From positions 4,464,001-4,528,000 of the forward strand of contig JAZAYU010000013.1 in NCBI GenBank assembly GCA_038501625.1: DNA of 64,000 bases. Direction: 5' to 3'. Positions 21,366 through 44,595 of this stretch are shown in pieces (position 1 is the stretch's first letter; each line of letters starts with the position of its first letter). A program made the position numbers and the translations under genes. The notes beneath the pieces are model-generated. The model was not told where the DNA came from. It made no database searches and worked only from the letters and a program-made list of their open reading frames with translations. The stretch comes from Corbicula japonica. Taxonomy: Eukaryota > Mollusca > Bivalvia > Venerida > Cyrenidae.

Positions 21366-21560
21366 TATGTTCGCTTTTGTTGTAAACTTTTCACCAATAC
21401 AGTCATACAACAATAATCGATAGATATATAACATAAACTTCCTTGTATTTAGGACTGGTTGTGGAGCGTTAAAGAGTACTGTATAGTCGATTTCCATGCG
21501 AAAAAACCTTAAAATTATAATATATTATTAATCGATGTACTAAGCTTTTTGGTTTTGTAT
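21366..21560 (+). repeat. Dispersed repeat family F, copy 1
   Basis: Shares ATACAGTCATA, GACTGGTTGTGGAGCGTT, TAGTCGATTTCCATG and TTTGGTTTTGTAT with 63775-63990 in the same orientation. Confidence 0.7.
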
Positions 21561-21965
21561 ATAAAAAGGTGAAATATGCATAACAGGATTCTCCACATTC
21601 AGAACAAACAGCCTCACCACACAGCCAAGAAGAAGAGAGGGCGAGAGCATGGTTAATTAAATGATCAGTTTCAAAAGAGACACCACTAACAATTAACAAA
21701 AATGAGAACCCGAGGGGTTACCGGCTTGGAACGGTCAGTGGCAAACCGAATTGCCGCTGGGGGTTTAAACCAGGTTCCAAGGGTGCACCAACCTCACACT
21801 TGCCCCAACAGGTTCTCATTTCACAAAAAAATACAAGTTGTCTTGGTGAAACCACCAAACCCACTTATCGGCTCAACAATGTTGCATGCAAAAGCACACA
21901 AACATATAAAACATAAGAATCTAATATGATTGCAAAGCCAGAGTGCCAAATCGAGATTCTAGGTT
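21560..21965 (-). repeat. Dispersed repeat family A, copy in reverse orientation
   Basis: Reverse complement of copy 2: GAGAACCCGAGGGGTTACCG, CTTGGAACGGTCAGTGGC, AAACCAGGTTCCAAGGGTGC, then TATCGGCTCAACAATGTTGC at the end. Confidence 0.8.
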
Positions 21966-22288
21966 CTTTTAAGAAAAGATTTCCCCATAAACCTTCATAA
22001 ACTCTTAAACTCTGCCAGCGTCGTGCAACCAAAGAGGTAAGCATAATGATTAACTGTATAAGGGTTAATCACCAGGCATGCAGAGCGCTGTAAAATATCA
22101 TGTTGGTGACCTTTCTTTATAAATGTGCAGATGGGTTTTTTTTACAAATAACCGGGAGAAATTAACATTGCCCTTTATCTTCTTTAGTTGGTAAATTAGA
22201 TCTCCATAAAAACTGGCTGTGAAATACCTTGTTGCAAAAGTGATTTTAGACTGTACCTGTATTTATGAATTATATCTGGGTATCGACG

Positions 22289-22724
22289 TTAAAACTTGCA
22301 AAATGTTTTCCTTAAATTGTGATACCGGTAAGCTTGTTCAAAAAGTTTTTCTGTAATGCAAAGATTACGTTCATTGAAATCATTAACATCGTTGCAAAAT
22401 CTTGAAAAGCGAACAAGCTGTAAAATATAAATCCCGTAAGATGTTGCATGGGGAACATCGCCGTCTAAAAACGGAAAATTTACTATATTAAAAGTAAAAT
22501 CATATCTTTTATCATATATTTTCAATTGACATATTTAGATCGAGAAAGTTTGCTTTCTTTTCTGAAGTGTTCACTTTATTAAGTTGTAGCTCATTAGGGT
22601 AAATCTTATTTACAAGTAATGGAAAATGGTTATAATCTATATTTAATAAATCATCAAGGTACCTAGAGGTGTTGTTAAAAGCTGTAATAATATCTTCTTT
22701 ATGTTCAGTAGAAAGAGATAACAT
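22289..22724 (-). pseudogene. Retroelement reverse-transcriptase fragment
   Basis: Two overlapping minus-strand frames joined by one frameshift near 22515. The first contains the RT active-site motif RYLDDLLNID followed by YPNELQLNK and FLDLNMS. The second contains IYDKRYDFTFNIVNFPFLDG, then VPHATSYGIYILQLVRFSRF and AYRYHNLRKTFCKF. This order fits a Penelope-like or related non-LTR RT; the class is uncertain. The rest of the element is absent. Degenerate relatives are at 40735-40980 and 42440-42660. Confidence 0.7.
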
Positions 22725-23006
22725 AAAGTCTCTTTCATAACAGTATAAAAACAGATCAGCAGATTAAGTTATCGATATAAGTTCATTGTGTTTTTGTTGG
22801 ATATTCTATCTTAATAAATTTCAGCTTACTTCCCTTTCACTTTACGTAACAATTTATTGATTTTGTCATCTGGAATAATAGAGGGAATCGATCGGCGTAT
22901 TTATTCAATAGGTTTATAACATTTCATGCAAATATGTAATATCACTTATATTCATTAACTATTTGATCATTTGTATTTTAACTGTACTGGAGATATAGGT
23001 TCGGAT

Positions 23007-34176
<11,170 letters not shown>

Positions 34177-35689
34177 CCTGCTTAACGGCACATTTTTGAG
34201 CTTCTATCTATAAAGTACACTATTTATTTATTTTATGCATATTTTTTAAGAACACCCTTCAAATGAAAATAATATTGCTATAAATATATATTACGATCTT
34301 TCCCGAAAATGATGATTTAATATAGAGACCATTTTGTCTTGTTTTCATAACTTTTTTCTGGATATTTTCTATTTCTTTTTTGATTCCCTAGTTTTTATGA
34401 AGTATTGATTATTGAAAAAAAACATTTTGACATTTCATTCATAGCATGTAAAAAAGACCATGTTATTTATACAGTTTGTAATACTGTCTGTAAAATGTTT
34501 GGTTTATATCTAAACCCATTCCTTTGTTAAAGAACTGTTTTTGTTAGTAAAATTAATATGAAAGCTTCGATGATATATTCCTTTGAGCCGAACCATTTGT
34601 GACTTTAAGACTCCGTAAAAATTCTCATAGTAAAAGGCGACGCAAGAAAAGGAAAATTGAATTGCAATATAATCGCAATATAACAAAGCAAAACAATGAT
34701 TATTTTCATGTTTGGGACCCGCTTTTTTCGGGATCAGTCAGAAATATTAATAAGTCATTTTATAAAAAAAAGTTCATATGATAATTTTTATGTCAAGGAA
34801 TTACATTATCAGCAAACATATAGGGCCTATAGCCTATATATAAAGAGCAGAGATACTTGTTGTGCTGGAACACAAACCCATATCACATAGGACGCTAAGG
34901 GGTAAAAACGTTTCCAATAAAAACTAAAGGCTCTTCAAATATGTACACCATAATAACAGTACCAAAGACTTTCAACTCTTTTATGTTATATTTCATTAAC
35001 TGAGAAAAATAAACCAAATTTATTTTTAATGGAGTTAGAATGAAATGGAAATTAGTTACGTTATTAAACTCTTTAAGTTTCCTGATTTTTTCCAAAAAAT
35101 AAAAGTAAATTATTTGAGCAGATAAAATATTTTCAACTATTGTTAGAAACGTGAATATAACAAGTTGAGAATTTCTCGAAAAATCAAATAGATTCTAACC
35201 ACCTGTATCTATTTAAATATTTAAAATCTTTTAATACGTTATTTAGAGAGGTAGTCAAGTTCGAACAAGAAAATAATATAATATTATATTCTTGATTCAT
35301 ACAAGATGAAAAAGGGACTTTGATAAAAAGGCATGGAGTCTTGTAGTTATTCCTGACATTTGTATTTTAAAGTCATATACTCGTATGTGTAATTCGTTTC
35401 TAGTAGAAAAAGGCAGACATATTGGTCTAGAAAGAGATAAAAAACTGTTACTACTGTAATGACTAAATTGAAAATTAATACCATTTTATTCTTTCTATAA
35501 ATCGTTACGTGAACGCAGAATTGACGAGAAATATTATATAAATCAAAATCTTCATAAATTTAATGTCGTCACAAAATGCCAAAGCTATTAAAATCTATCT
35601 GGCCTTATTCATTTACTGTGGCTTTGTTCTCCATTCAACTGTTTTATTGTTCACTATCCCTGTGAATAAGAATCGAAATATGTCGTGTG
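34177..35689. other. AT-rich 3' flank of EGF/vWA gene, no gene seen
   Basis: Contains only short frames; the 3' UTR presumably starts here. No repeat family from elsewhere in the window was recognised. Confidence 0.5.
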
Positions 35690-36697
35690 ATGATATGTAA
35701 TGTAGATTGTCATAGCTACAATGTTATACTGTTTGTAAAGATATGTAATGTAGATTGTCATAGCTACACTGTTATATTGTTTGTGATGATATGTAATGTA
35801 GATTGTCATAGCTACACTGTTATATTGTTTGTGGTGATATGTAATGTAGATTGTCATAGCTACAATGTTATATTGTTTGTGAAGATATGTAATGTAGATT
35901 GTCATAGCCACTCTGTTATATTGTTTGTGATGATATGTAATGTAGATTGTCATAGCTACACTGTTATATTGTTTGTGATGATATGTAATGTAGATTGGCA
36001 TAGCTACTCTGTTATATTGTTTGTGATGATATGTAATGTAGATTGTCATAGCTACACTGTTATATTGTTTGTGAAGATATGTAATGTAGATTGTCATAGC
36101 CACTCTGTTATATTGTTTGTGATGATATGTAATGTAGATTGTCATAGCTACACTGTTATATTGTTTGTGATGATATGTAATGTAGATTGGCATAGCTACT
36201 CTGTTATATTGTTTGTGATGATATGTAATGTAGATTGGCATAGCTACTCTGTTATATTGTTTGTGATGATATGTAATGTAGATTGTCATAGCTACACTGT
36301 TATATTGTTTGTGAAGATATGTAATGTAGATTGTCATAGCCACTCTGTTATATTGTTTGTGATGATATGTAATGTAGATTGTCATAGCTACACTGTTATA
36401 TTGTTTTTTATGATATGTAATGTAGATTGTCATAGCTACTCTGTTATATTGTTTGTGATGATATGTAATGTAGATTGTCATAGCTACACTGTTATATTGT
36501 TTGTGAAGATATGTAATGTAGATTGTCATAGCCACTCTGTTATATTGTTTGTAATGATATGTAATGTAGATTGTCATAGCTACACTGTTATATTGTTTGT
36601 GATGATATGTAATGTAGATTGTCATAGCTACACTGTTATATTGTTTGTTATGATATGTAATGTAGATTGTCTTAGCTACACTGTTATATTGTTTGAC
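35690..36697. repeat. 48-bp satellite, 21 units, open on both strands
   Basis: Units of exactly 48 bases (GATATGTAATGTAGATTGTC with ATAGCTACACTGTTATATTG) repeat 21 times. Because 48 is a multiple of 3 and no stop occurs, both strands stay open: the plus frame repeats a 16-residue unit like MICNVDCHSYTVILFV and the minus frame one like MTIYITYHHKQYNSVA. Variants show a higher-order pattern: the K...SHS unit recurs at units 5, 9, 14 and 18. Confidence 0.95.
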
Positions 36698-37041
36698 TTT
36701 GTTTCAATAGCAGTGTCCGCATACACTTAGCACCGTCTGGCGCGTGTCAATGAACGTTACTTCTCGGGGCGCACGGCGTTAGCAAAGCGGCGTATGTTTA
36801 AAGTTTCTCAAAACAGATGCCGTTACAAGTAACGCAAGTCGTAATAAGAAGCGAAATAGTGCTGCCTATGAACCCAGTGAGCGAACATAACAGGGTAATA
36901 TCTTTGGTCGGACCGAGATACTATATTCGCTGTAGTTCCGCCACAGAAACTCCCGGGAATCGTATATGCGCCGCTCTTAGGAATTAATTATTTCCTAAAC
37001 ACACAGTTAGACAATACAGCGTGTGCTTAACGATAAAAGTA

Positions 37042-37113
37042 GGGCTCGTCCGGGATTTGAACCCGGGACCTCTCGCACCCTAAGCGAGAATCATACCCCT
37101 AGACCAACGAGCC
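37042..37113 (-). tRNA. tRNA-Pro (AGG)
   Basis: The minus strand folds as a 72-nt cloverleaf. Acceptor GGCTCGT pairs with ACGAGCC. The D arm TGGTCTAGGGGTATGA, the anticodon arm TCTCGCTTAGGGTGCGAGAG with loop TTAGGGT (anticodon AGG), and the T arm CCCGGGTTCAAATCCCGG are all intact with A and B boxes. No intron. Confidence 0.95.
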
Positions 37114-37604
37114 GTTGTTGACTGTTAAAACCTCTTCTGATCAAGTTAAAAATCGAAAGGCGACCTTTCGTGTTTTCGTGTCCTTTATAATACTATCTGC
37201 ATTTTCATTTAATTGTACGAACTAAGGCAGTTTGACCCACCGAAACGAATAAATACATTGTATGTATTATTTCGACATTTCGTGTTTTCGTCATTTCGGC
37301 ATTGCGACTCGCCGCCACGAGCACACATATAGCAGGATTCAAAAATTGCAGCTATAGATGACAATTGACCTTACGCTGGAGCGTCGATAACCGCGCCCAC
37401 CGATTTTCAAGCGGAAAAACTCTTCCGATGTCCGTCAAACAAAATGGCTAATCGAGTCGCTACGCTCGCAAACATACCTGATTATCTTGGAATATATTAC
37501 TTTAAAATGTAACTTATCGTCACGAAAGAAACAAAAAGCACAAGCTTTTATATGTTACTTGGAAGATTTAATAACACACGATGACGTAAACATAATAGAA
37601 TTAA

Positions 37605-37830
37605 GGGGTGACGGACATTTCAACCGCTAAACATAATTTTCAACCCATCGTTCAAAACGAAGAATTTTAACCCATCGACTTTTCAACCTCTAAACTGAAG
37701 ACTGTTCAACCCCTATCCCATTAAAAATATCAAACCATAAAATAAAAAAAATATTTTTCAACTCTTAAATTTATATTGAAGACATTTCAACCCATATTAT
37801 TAAAGACATTTCAACCTCTTCCGTGAAAAA
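37605..37830 (+). repeat. Irregular TTTCAACCC-motif cluster
   Basis: Eight TTTCAACC/TTTCAACCC-type motifs at irregular spacing (near 37616, 37639, 37664, 37678, 37697, 37756, 37783, 37806), often followed by CATCG or CTCTAAA. Confidence 0.6.
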
Positions 37831-38690
37831 CTATGTTCTAGTATACTCTACCAGTTAATTCACTTGAAATGGGTATTATTTTAAAATAATTTGCTGGTTT
37901 TAACAAATTTATATCTGATTTCATCATAAGAATTTATACCAAATATACCCTTAATGAATAGTGTTTTACTATAATACTATAGTTAAAGAGTATTATTTGT
38001 TATTTTTCATAAAAGAGTGAATGTATTAGAGACCTGCGATTTACGATGATATACCAAAACTAGATTTAATGACGGTAATTGTGGTGAACCTTTTAATAAT
38101 TTTAATTACATTGATTAATATTACAACTCTATTATACAATACTAGAGATGGCAACGAATATAATACTGGCCCACGATTGACAGATGCAAATTATCTTTAT
38201 TATCTTTATCGTATTATAACAATCATTTGATGCGGCTTTTAAGTTTTATAAAAAAATCTCTCGCTCAGATACCTTGCTTTTTATTTCGACAAGCTTGAGC
38301 GAGTTGTTTGCCCTTTATCTCCGACAACTTGTAGATCAGTATGACTTGTTCTTCCAAGCTTTTCTTCAAGCGTTATTATTAATATATCTATTACTTTAAT
38401 TTAAAGCTGGTAAAGACAATTTTATAAGTCTCTGTTTACTAAGTATCCACTTAATACCAATGTGTAATTTATAAAATGTAAAATATACTGAAATGGATAT
38501 TTTATGATGTATTGATGTGTTTGTGTATGGGCCGGGGCCTACATCATAAGTGATCTCGTTAAGGGTTTCTAATCACGTTGACGACTAATGTAGATTAAAG
38601 CCAGTAATAAAAGCGACGTTGCAGATCTCGATTAGATGGCAGATAGGCAAATGCACAAAACATGGCCTCCCGAAAAGCAAAACTTACAGA
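37830..38690. other. AT-rich intergenic stretch, nothing recognised
   Basis: No supported frame, RNA gene or repeat seen. The less AT-rich stretch 36720-37040 and 37120-37600 likewise has no gene apart from the tRNA. Confidence 0.45.
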
Positions 38691-39745
38691 TAAAACTAGA
38701 TGAAAAGGGAACTTTGATAGCCATCGAACAAGGCAAATATTAAAATATTGCAGACTCGGACGGATTGACCCTGTTCTTGGGAAGAAATGAAAATGCACAA
38801 TACTGCCCACGCCTCATAGCCCCAGGTAGAAGGCAACTCAATATTTAAAACAGCAAACAGTACAATTTTGAACCGTACAAAACGATGGACTGCATATGGC
38901 GGTGAACATGGAACCTTCAATGCGGTAGTTTACGATTCAAACCATTCTATGATGAGCGGCGTATGGTCATCAGATAAAAATATGCGTTTTCCCTTAAAGG
39001 CCGTTCACACCGCCCAAACGTTGCTGGAGCGTTCCTTGAACGGTAGGGAGGTGGACCAAACGCTCGTCACCGCTCACAAAATGGAAAAAAAATCGAAAAC
39101 ACGGGCGTTGGTTTAGCGGTGCACCGCTGAAGCCGGCGTTGCTTGAGCGTTGGTTTATACTTTTGTATTAGCGACAGCGAGCGTTGGTATAGCGGTGACG
39201 CGAGCGTTTGGTACAGCGGCGTTCTGCGCATGCGCCCGACACCGTTACAACAACCCCGTGTCCGCTCGTAAAACGCTTATAAGCGCTCCACGAACGTTTT
39301 TGCAACGTTTAATCGCCGCCCGGGCAACGCTGGCGAAGCAGCGGTGGTGCAGCGTTCAAAAAACCCGGCGTTGGCCTAGCGTACCCAAGCGTCCACGAAC
39401 TTGTGTCTAGCGATGCCAAACTTTGCTTGGGCGTTGGTGGAGCGGTGGTGAACTTTGCCTGGGCGAAAAATTTTTCCCTTCTCACCGCTCGCAATATTTT
39501 GTGCAGCTCAAAACTTTCTGAGCGGTAGGAGGGCCCTTCGAGAGACATCAGCGGTGGCCGAGCGTATACGGCGTTGCTTTAACGGAGGCCAACTTTTGTT
39601 TAACGGTGGTGAACGGTTACGAGCGGTGATGAATTTTTTTCACCGCTCCAGGGACGCTCCAGCAACGCTCGGCCGGTGTGACCGGGCCTTAACGAGAAAA
39701 CAATGGGCGGAACCGAATAGAATCGAATTTTGACAGGGATAAAAA
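38690..39745 (+). repeat. Family C copy carrying a MITE insertion
   Basis: Matches the 5610-5960 copy on both sides of the insertion: GATGAAAAGGGAACTTTGAT, GCATATGGCGGTGAACATGG and GAGCGGCGTATGG before it, CGAGAAAACAATGGGCGGAA and GAATTTTGACAGGG after it. Confidence 0.75.
38998..39689. mobile_element. 692-bp GC-rich MITE, PIF/Harbinger-like, TAA duplication
   Basis: Ends read inward AGGCCGTTCACACCG and AGGCCCGGTCACACCG. TAA flanks at 38995-38997 and 39690-39692. The uninterrupted family C copy at 5610-5960 shows the pre-insertion site (CCCTAAACGAGAAAAC), confirming the borders. The interior is strongly GC-rich and built of AGCGTTGG/AGCGGTGG-type motifs, unlike the surrounding DNA. Frames inside it are by-products of GC content. 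Confidence 0.8.
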
Positions 39746-40260
39746 ATAAACCCTGTATATGTAGACAACGTCAAAAGCAAAATAAAATCTATTGGCAGGA
39801 AAAAAAAACTATTGATAATAGCAAACGCCTTTAAATCAGACCATTAAATTTAGATTATTAGCGACCAATGTTGATCCAGATCAGCCTTCACATCAACGAA
39901 GGACCATCACTTAGGTTTGTCGCTTGTGATTAATTATAGTGTTTAGACTAACAAACTACCAGTTAAGAAAATATATGTGAAAACATAATGAATGTTGCGA
40001 ATGTTTAACAAAATTGTTTCTAAATAGTATCGAAGGTGTTGATAAAAATAGCTGCCATTTAACCTTGAACTTTATGAATGCGGCTTTTATCCCGTTGCAG
40101 TCAGATCACGATCTTCACTGGCAGTTTCTTGGTGCAACACACTATAATTGATATAAAAGTGACAGCCGAAAGTCTTGATTCTAATCAAATTGCATTTTTG
40201 TGAAGTCTGAACTTGATCAATATCTTTTTTAGACGTTCTTCTTCATGTTTCGGGGATATG
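39746..40260. other. AT-rich stretch, nothing recognised
   Basis: No supported coding frame or known repeat. Confidence 0.4.
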
Positions 40261-40720
40261 TTTCACTGCAGTGGACACGAAGTGCATTTTTATAACTTGA
40301 TTCATAACCTTTGTTTTATTTGATTATACATTTTATTCGTCGATACGTTTAGGCCGCCAGGTCGCCAAGCTTATAAAATCTAAAAGTAAAATTAATATTT
40401 TAGGATGTTATGAGCTCTGCAATTGACATGAAATGCCTTTATAACTTGATTCAGAGCCTTAATTTTTTAAGTATAAATTTTTGTTTGTTGAGAAGTTAAG
40501 GCCACTTGGTCGTTAGTCTGAGCCACCATGCCACTAGGCCGCCAAGGTTATAAAATCTATAAGTTAGTTATAATTTTTGAGCAATTACTTTGCAAATGCT
40601 GAAGCCACTAGACCACTAGGCCATAAACTTAACAAAATCGTGAAATTTAAAAATAATTTCCACTTAAGTTTTTCGGGTTATGCAAGCTACAGTGGACAAG
40701 AAATAAATTTATATTTGATT
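40260..40720. repeat. Diverged ~160-bp tandem repeat, ~3 copies
   Basis: AGGCCGCCAGGTCGCCAAGC with TTATAAAATCTA, TATAACTTGATTCA and AGAGCCTT blocks recur near 40350, 40520 and 40610. Confidence 0.6.
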
Positions 40721-41074
40721 TAGAGCCTTATTACTGCACCTGAATTTTTGAATTAAATTTGGGTATCGGAGATAAAACTTGCATACGGTTTTCCTTTATT
40801 TTGTGTTACCGATTACCTTGTAAAAGTTAAAACGGTTTTCAGCAGTTATTGCAATTTATAGAAAAGCGTCCAAGCTGTGAGATATTAACCCTGTACGAGA
40901 AACATAGCCGTCCAAAAACGAAACATAAACTGTATCAAAATTTAAATCTATCTATTGTATCACATATTTCAGTAGTGACTAAGTGCAATAATCTATATTT
41001 TTCAAACGAAACGCGTGTTTCAGTGTGTCAATGTCCCGAAAAGTATAATGTTGACTGTATGCTTGTGGTATCAG

Positions 41075-41238
41075 GACATCTCGACCCCTTACCATTTCCA
41101 CCCCTACATATTTTCTGAAATATTTCGACCCCTTACCATTTCCACCACTACATATTTTCTGAGACATTTCGACCCCTTACCATTTCGACCCCTACATATT
41201 TTCTGAGACATCTCGACCCCTTACCATTTCGACCCCTA
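41075..41238 (+). repeat. 44-bp tandem array 1 (~3.7 units)
   Basis: Unit ACATCTCGACCCCTTACCAT plus TTCGACCCCTACATATTTTC TGAG. Separated by about 660 bases from the second array. Confidence 0.9.
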
Positions 41239-41898
41239 GGATGCAGTAAAGAGTTTGTAGCCGTAGATGCGAATTGGCCCCGGTCAAATTTGAAGATGAG
41301 AGGTAAGTGGGCAAACTGTAAGCTTCATGACACTTTAAAATATTTTTAGATGCTATATTTGCAGTTTCACATCTGTAGCTAGGATCCCCAAAAATTGTCT
41401 GACATGCTCTTTTTGACCTTGACACTTTCAGTGTGAGGCAGGTGCTTGGAAATGCGAAACTAATACATTTCTGGCTCTGCCTTCAGTTTAACTTGCAATT
41501 CTCAAGGGGCATACAAACAAGTGTGAGTAGTGCAAAATCGAGGTGGTTATGGTATATTTTGAGTATGATTTAATGAACCAGTAGGGATTTTACCATGTGT
41601 GAGTGGCAAGCATTTATTTTGGTCATTGGCAATAAGAAAGCTGTGAACTGATGAATGTTTGAAATTTTGCCTCGTCGGCCGACCAGTTTTCACGACCAGA
41701 ATTTGAAAGTTAATGGTGCTTAAAAATCAACTGATATGTTTTGAATATAATTTTGCTTTGTTTTCATAAACTGTATGTCATTGTGATGTCAGTTATGTGC
41801 CCTTTCTGTTTCAGGTATGTGCTAGTAGGTAGCAAGTGGACTTGTCGTGTCGGCTGTGATTCATTGGTTTGTGATATATCAGAATAACCGTTTACTTC

Positions 41899-42317
41899 CG
41901 CCCTACATATTTTCTGAGACATCTCGACCCCTTACCATTTCGACCCCTACATATTTTCTGAGACATCTCGATCCCTTACCATTTCGAACCCTACATATTT
42001 TCTGAGACATCTCGACCCCTTACCATTTCGACCTTACCATTTCGACCCTACATATTTTCTGAGACATGTCGACCCCTAACCATTTCGAACCCTACATATT
42101 TTCTGGGACATCTCGACCCCTAACCATTTCGATCCCTACATATTTTCTGAGACATCTCGACCCCTTGCCATTTCGACCCCTACATATTTTCTGAGACATC
42201 TCGACCCCTTACCATTTCGACCCCTACATATTTTCTGAGACATTTCGACCCCTTGCCATTTCGAACCCTGGTTTGAAGACACTTCGATCCCTACCTGGTT
42301 GGACACTTCGACCCCTG
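41899..42317 (+). repeat. 44-bp tandem array 2 (~9 units)
   Basis: Same unit as at 41075, with variants and a shortened unit near 42030; it decays at the right into TTCGATCCCTACCTGGTTGG-type units. Confidence 0.9.
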
Positions 42318-43068
42318 CTTGTAAGCCGTTCTTCTGAATTTCACCTTATTTTGTGTTTGTTTAAATGATACTTTAAGTGCATAATATCATATGTGGTCGT
42401 GGTTTCAAAGACTATTCAAATACAAAATAAACTATATTAGAATTTAAATCGATCTATTTTATCACATATTTTAGTAGTTTCGTAACCAAATTTTAACTGA
42501 AAGATTTAGATTAAAGAAGTTTGCTTGCATTTCTGAAGAGTTTGCTTTATTAAGCTGTGGTTCTTTATGATACATTTTATAAACTAGAAATGGAAAATCG
42601 TGTAGCTCTAATTATTTTGAAAAAAAAATTGTGTTTTTTTCTTCAATTATAAAGAGCATTAGGCTCTGCATGTTCTCGTTTATACCATTTATTGCAAAGA
42701 GTTTAAAGACTGCAATTTCCGCATGGCAGGTATATGTCAGACGGAATTCTATATTTGGGACCTTTGGAAATTAAAATTCGGATTAGATAGTCTTTGATTT
42801 AGATCTCCTGTAGCAATATCATTCAGTTCATATCAACATTTTGAATTTGAACAATCTGAGTCTCCTGATTTGAGTGTATATTCAGAAAACTGTAAATCAG
42901 AGGTAATTTTATTGTAATTGAAAATTGTGTTTCTAATTATCTTGTTGTGTTCATAACAAACGACATGGTTTCAGTATTCTTAAAATAATAAGGTACAACA
43001 GATTAAAGAGTATTTTCTTCTAATATATTGTCAATAAAAGGTATTCCTTTACTTAGACGAATTTTTGA

Positions 43069-43363
43069 TTTGTTTGTTTGTTTGTTTGGGGTTTAACGCC
43101 TGGTTTCAACACCTTTCTGGTTATATCCCGGCGGTCAGTCCACCTAACCGGTGTTCCTGGGTCTCTAACCAGTACTAACCAATTTCTCCGCAAGCGACTG
43201 ACTGCTTCCTCACTTGAATCAGAGGTGAGGGACAAATGACTCTCAGACGCAATGTCCGAGTTCAATTGTCACGGAGAAATTTTTCCCGCCTCGGCTGGGG
43301 ATCGAACTCACGACCCCTGGATTGACAGTCCGATGCTCTATCCACTGAGCTAGCCGGGCGGGC
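43069..43363 (-). repeat. Full-length tRNA-derived SINE with 14-bp target duplication
   Basis: Minus-strand head GGCTAGCTCAGTGGATAGAG (A box) and GTGAGTTCGATCCCCAGCCG (B box), a roughly 200-bp body, and a tail ending GTTAAACCCCAAACAAACAA. AGACGAATTTTTGA is duplicated perfectly at 43055-43068 and 43364-43377. tRNA-headed SINEs of this type are widespread in molluscs; the family name was not assigned. Confidence 0.9.
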
Positions 43364-43436
43364 AGACGAATTTTTGAGGAAATATCTTTGATGATCAGAT
43401 TCCAAGTCAATGTTAGGGCTGAGAACATGTCGATTG

Positions 43437-43640
43437 TTCTTGAAATGATAGTGCCTCTAGCTGGGAGCGAACCCGCACCGTCAAGAGTATAGCGCCTTGC
43501 CATGCAATACCTGCTACGCGACCAATTGAACTAACCGGGACAACCCAAATAAAGGTTGATCGGATAGTCCTGTTATACGTAACAATAACTGCATGACATC
43601 GGTAACGGGTTACTTTACTGATAACAGTACTGACTCTAAT
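43437..43640 (-). repeat. tRNA-derived SINE family D, copy
   Basis: GCCTCTAGCTGGGAGCGAAC with CCGCACCGTCA, then GAACTAACCGGGACAACCC and GGTAACGGGTTACTTTACTG, reverse of the 25738 copy. Confidence 0.75.
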
Positions 43641-43689
43641 TACGGGGAGACTTTTTACGGCAGCCACACTGCACATTAAGCGCTACTGC

Positions 43690-43865
43690 GAATTTCAAAT
43701 GATAGTACCTCTAGCTGGGAGCGAACCCGCACCGTCACGGCGACAGCGCCTGGCCCTGCAATTCCTGCGAGGCTACCAATTGAGCTAACCGGGACAACCC
43801 CAATAAAGGTTGATCGGATAGCCCTGATATACGAAACAATCACTGCATAACATCGGTAATGGGTA
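43690..43865 (-). repeat. tRNA-derived SINE family D, second adjacent copy
   Basis: Same order as the previous copy about 250 bases away, differing at scattered positions (for example GAGCTAACCGGGACAACCC). Confidence 0.75.
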
Positions 43866-44260
43866 CAGTATCAGGAAATCGCTTGAATTCTCAACTTTGT
43901 ATTCTTATAAGTCAACAATTTTATGTTCCGTTAAATCTATTGTGAGTGTTACTGTGTATATACCATATTCTCATAGGCATAATTATAACAGTACGTATAA
44001 TTATGAAGAATTAAAGCTGATATAAACGTTGAACAAAGTACTATTTCTAGCAGATCACTTAGATCTGGGTTATACTTAGAATGATGTCGCTGAACTGTTG
44101 TGCTAAAATAGTTTGTCCGAAGAACGCTGTAGGTTGCAGAAGGTCACACTCATCACGCAATGTTACAGAAGGTCAGAAGAGGTTAGTGACAGTTAATTAA
44201 ATCATTGATTTCTCTACCACCACAGATCTAAGATATGAGCTTATGTTGTTGTTATAAAAT

Positions 44261-44533
44261 ATGGCGAGCAGGAATGTAACGTTGTATTTCTTTCCGTCGT
44301 CTTATTACTCATTAAAGGTAAGACATGTTTTTACGTTGATCTGGTACGATTGTAAGAGTCTGTAGCATGTTTGCTTGTACAATTATTTTACAATGTTTTT
44401 TTATTTAACCAGTTGATAATAGTTTCGTTCCAGTTTCCCGTCAAACTACAGTGTTAACAACATCAATTTGTGCATGCGGTAATTTTTAGACTGCATTTTA
44501 ATAATACTAATAATAATTTTTAGACTGCATTTT

Positions 44534-44595
<62 letters not shown>

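Larger units (their letters stand above)
40735..42660 (-). pseudogene. Decayed reverse-transcriptase remnant split by tandem arrays
   Basis: Minus-strand sequence at 42440-42660 resembles the YPNELQLNKVNTSEKKANFL part, and 40735-40980 resembles the FPFLDGDV..YGIYILQLVRF part, of the RT fragment at 22289-22724. Both are riddled with stops. A block around AAATTTAAATC/TATCACATATTT is present at both edges of the intervening DNA (40928-40980 and 42428-42478). Confidence 0.5.

Noticed and set aside
35654..36730. Long open frames on both strands (347 and 323 aa)
   Set aside because: They are produced by a 48-bp satellite with a period divisible by three; no independent sign of a gene such as a promoter or splice sites. 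Kept as a finding, not as a CDS.
39150..39733. Several open frames in GC-rich DNA
   Set aside because: They lie inside the 692-bp MITE and reflect its low stop-codon frequency.
41075..42317. CRISPR-like array
   Set aside because: The 44-bp units are contiguous with no unique spacers, in a eukaryotic intergenic setting.
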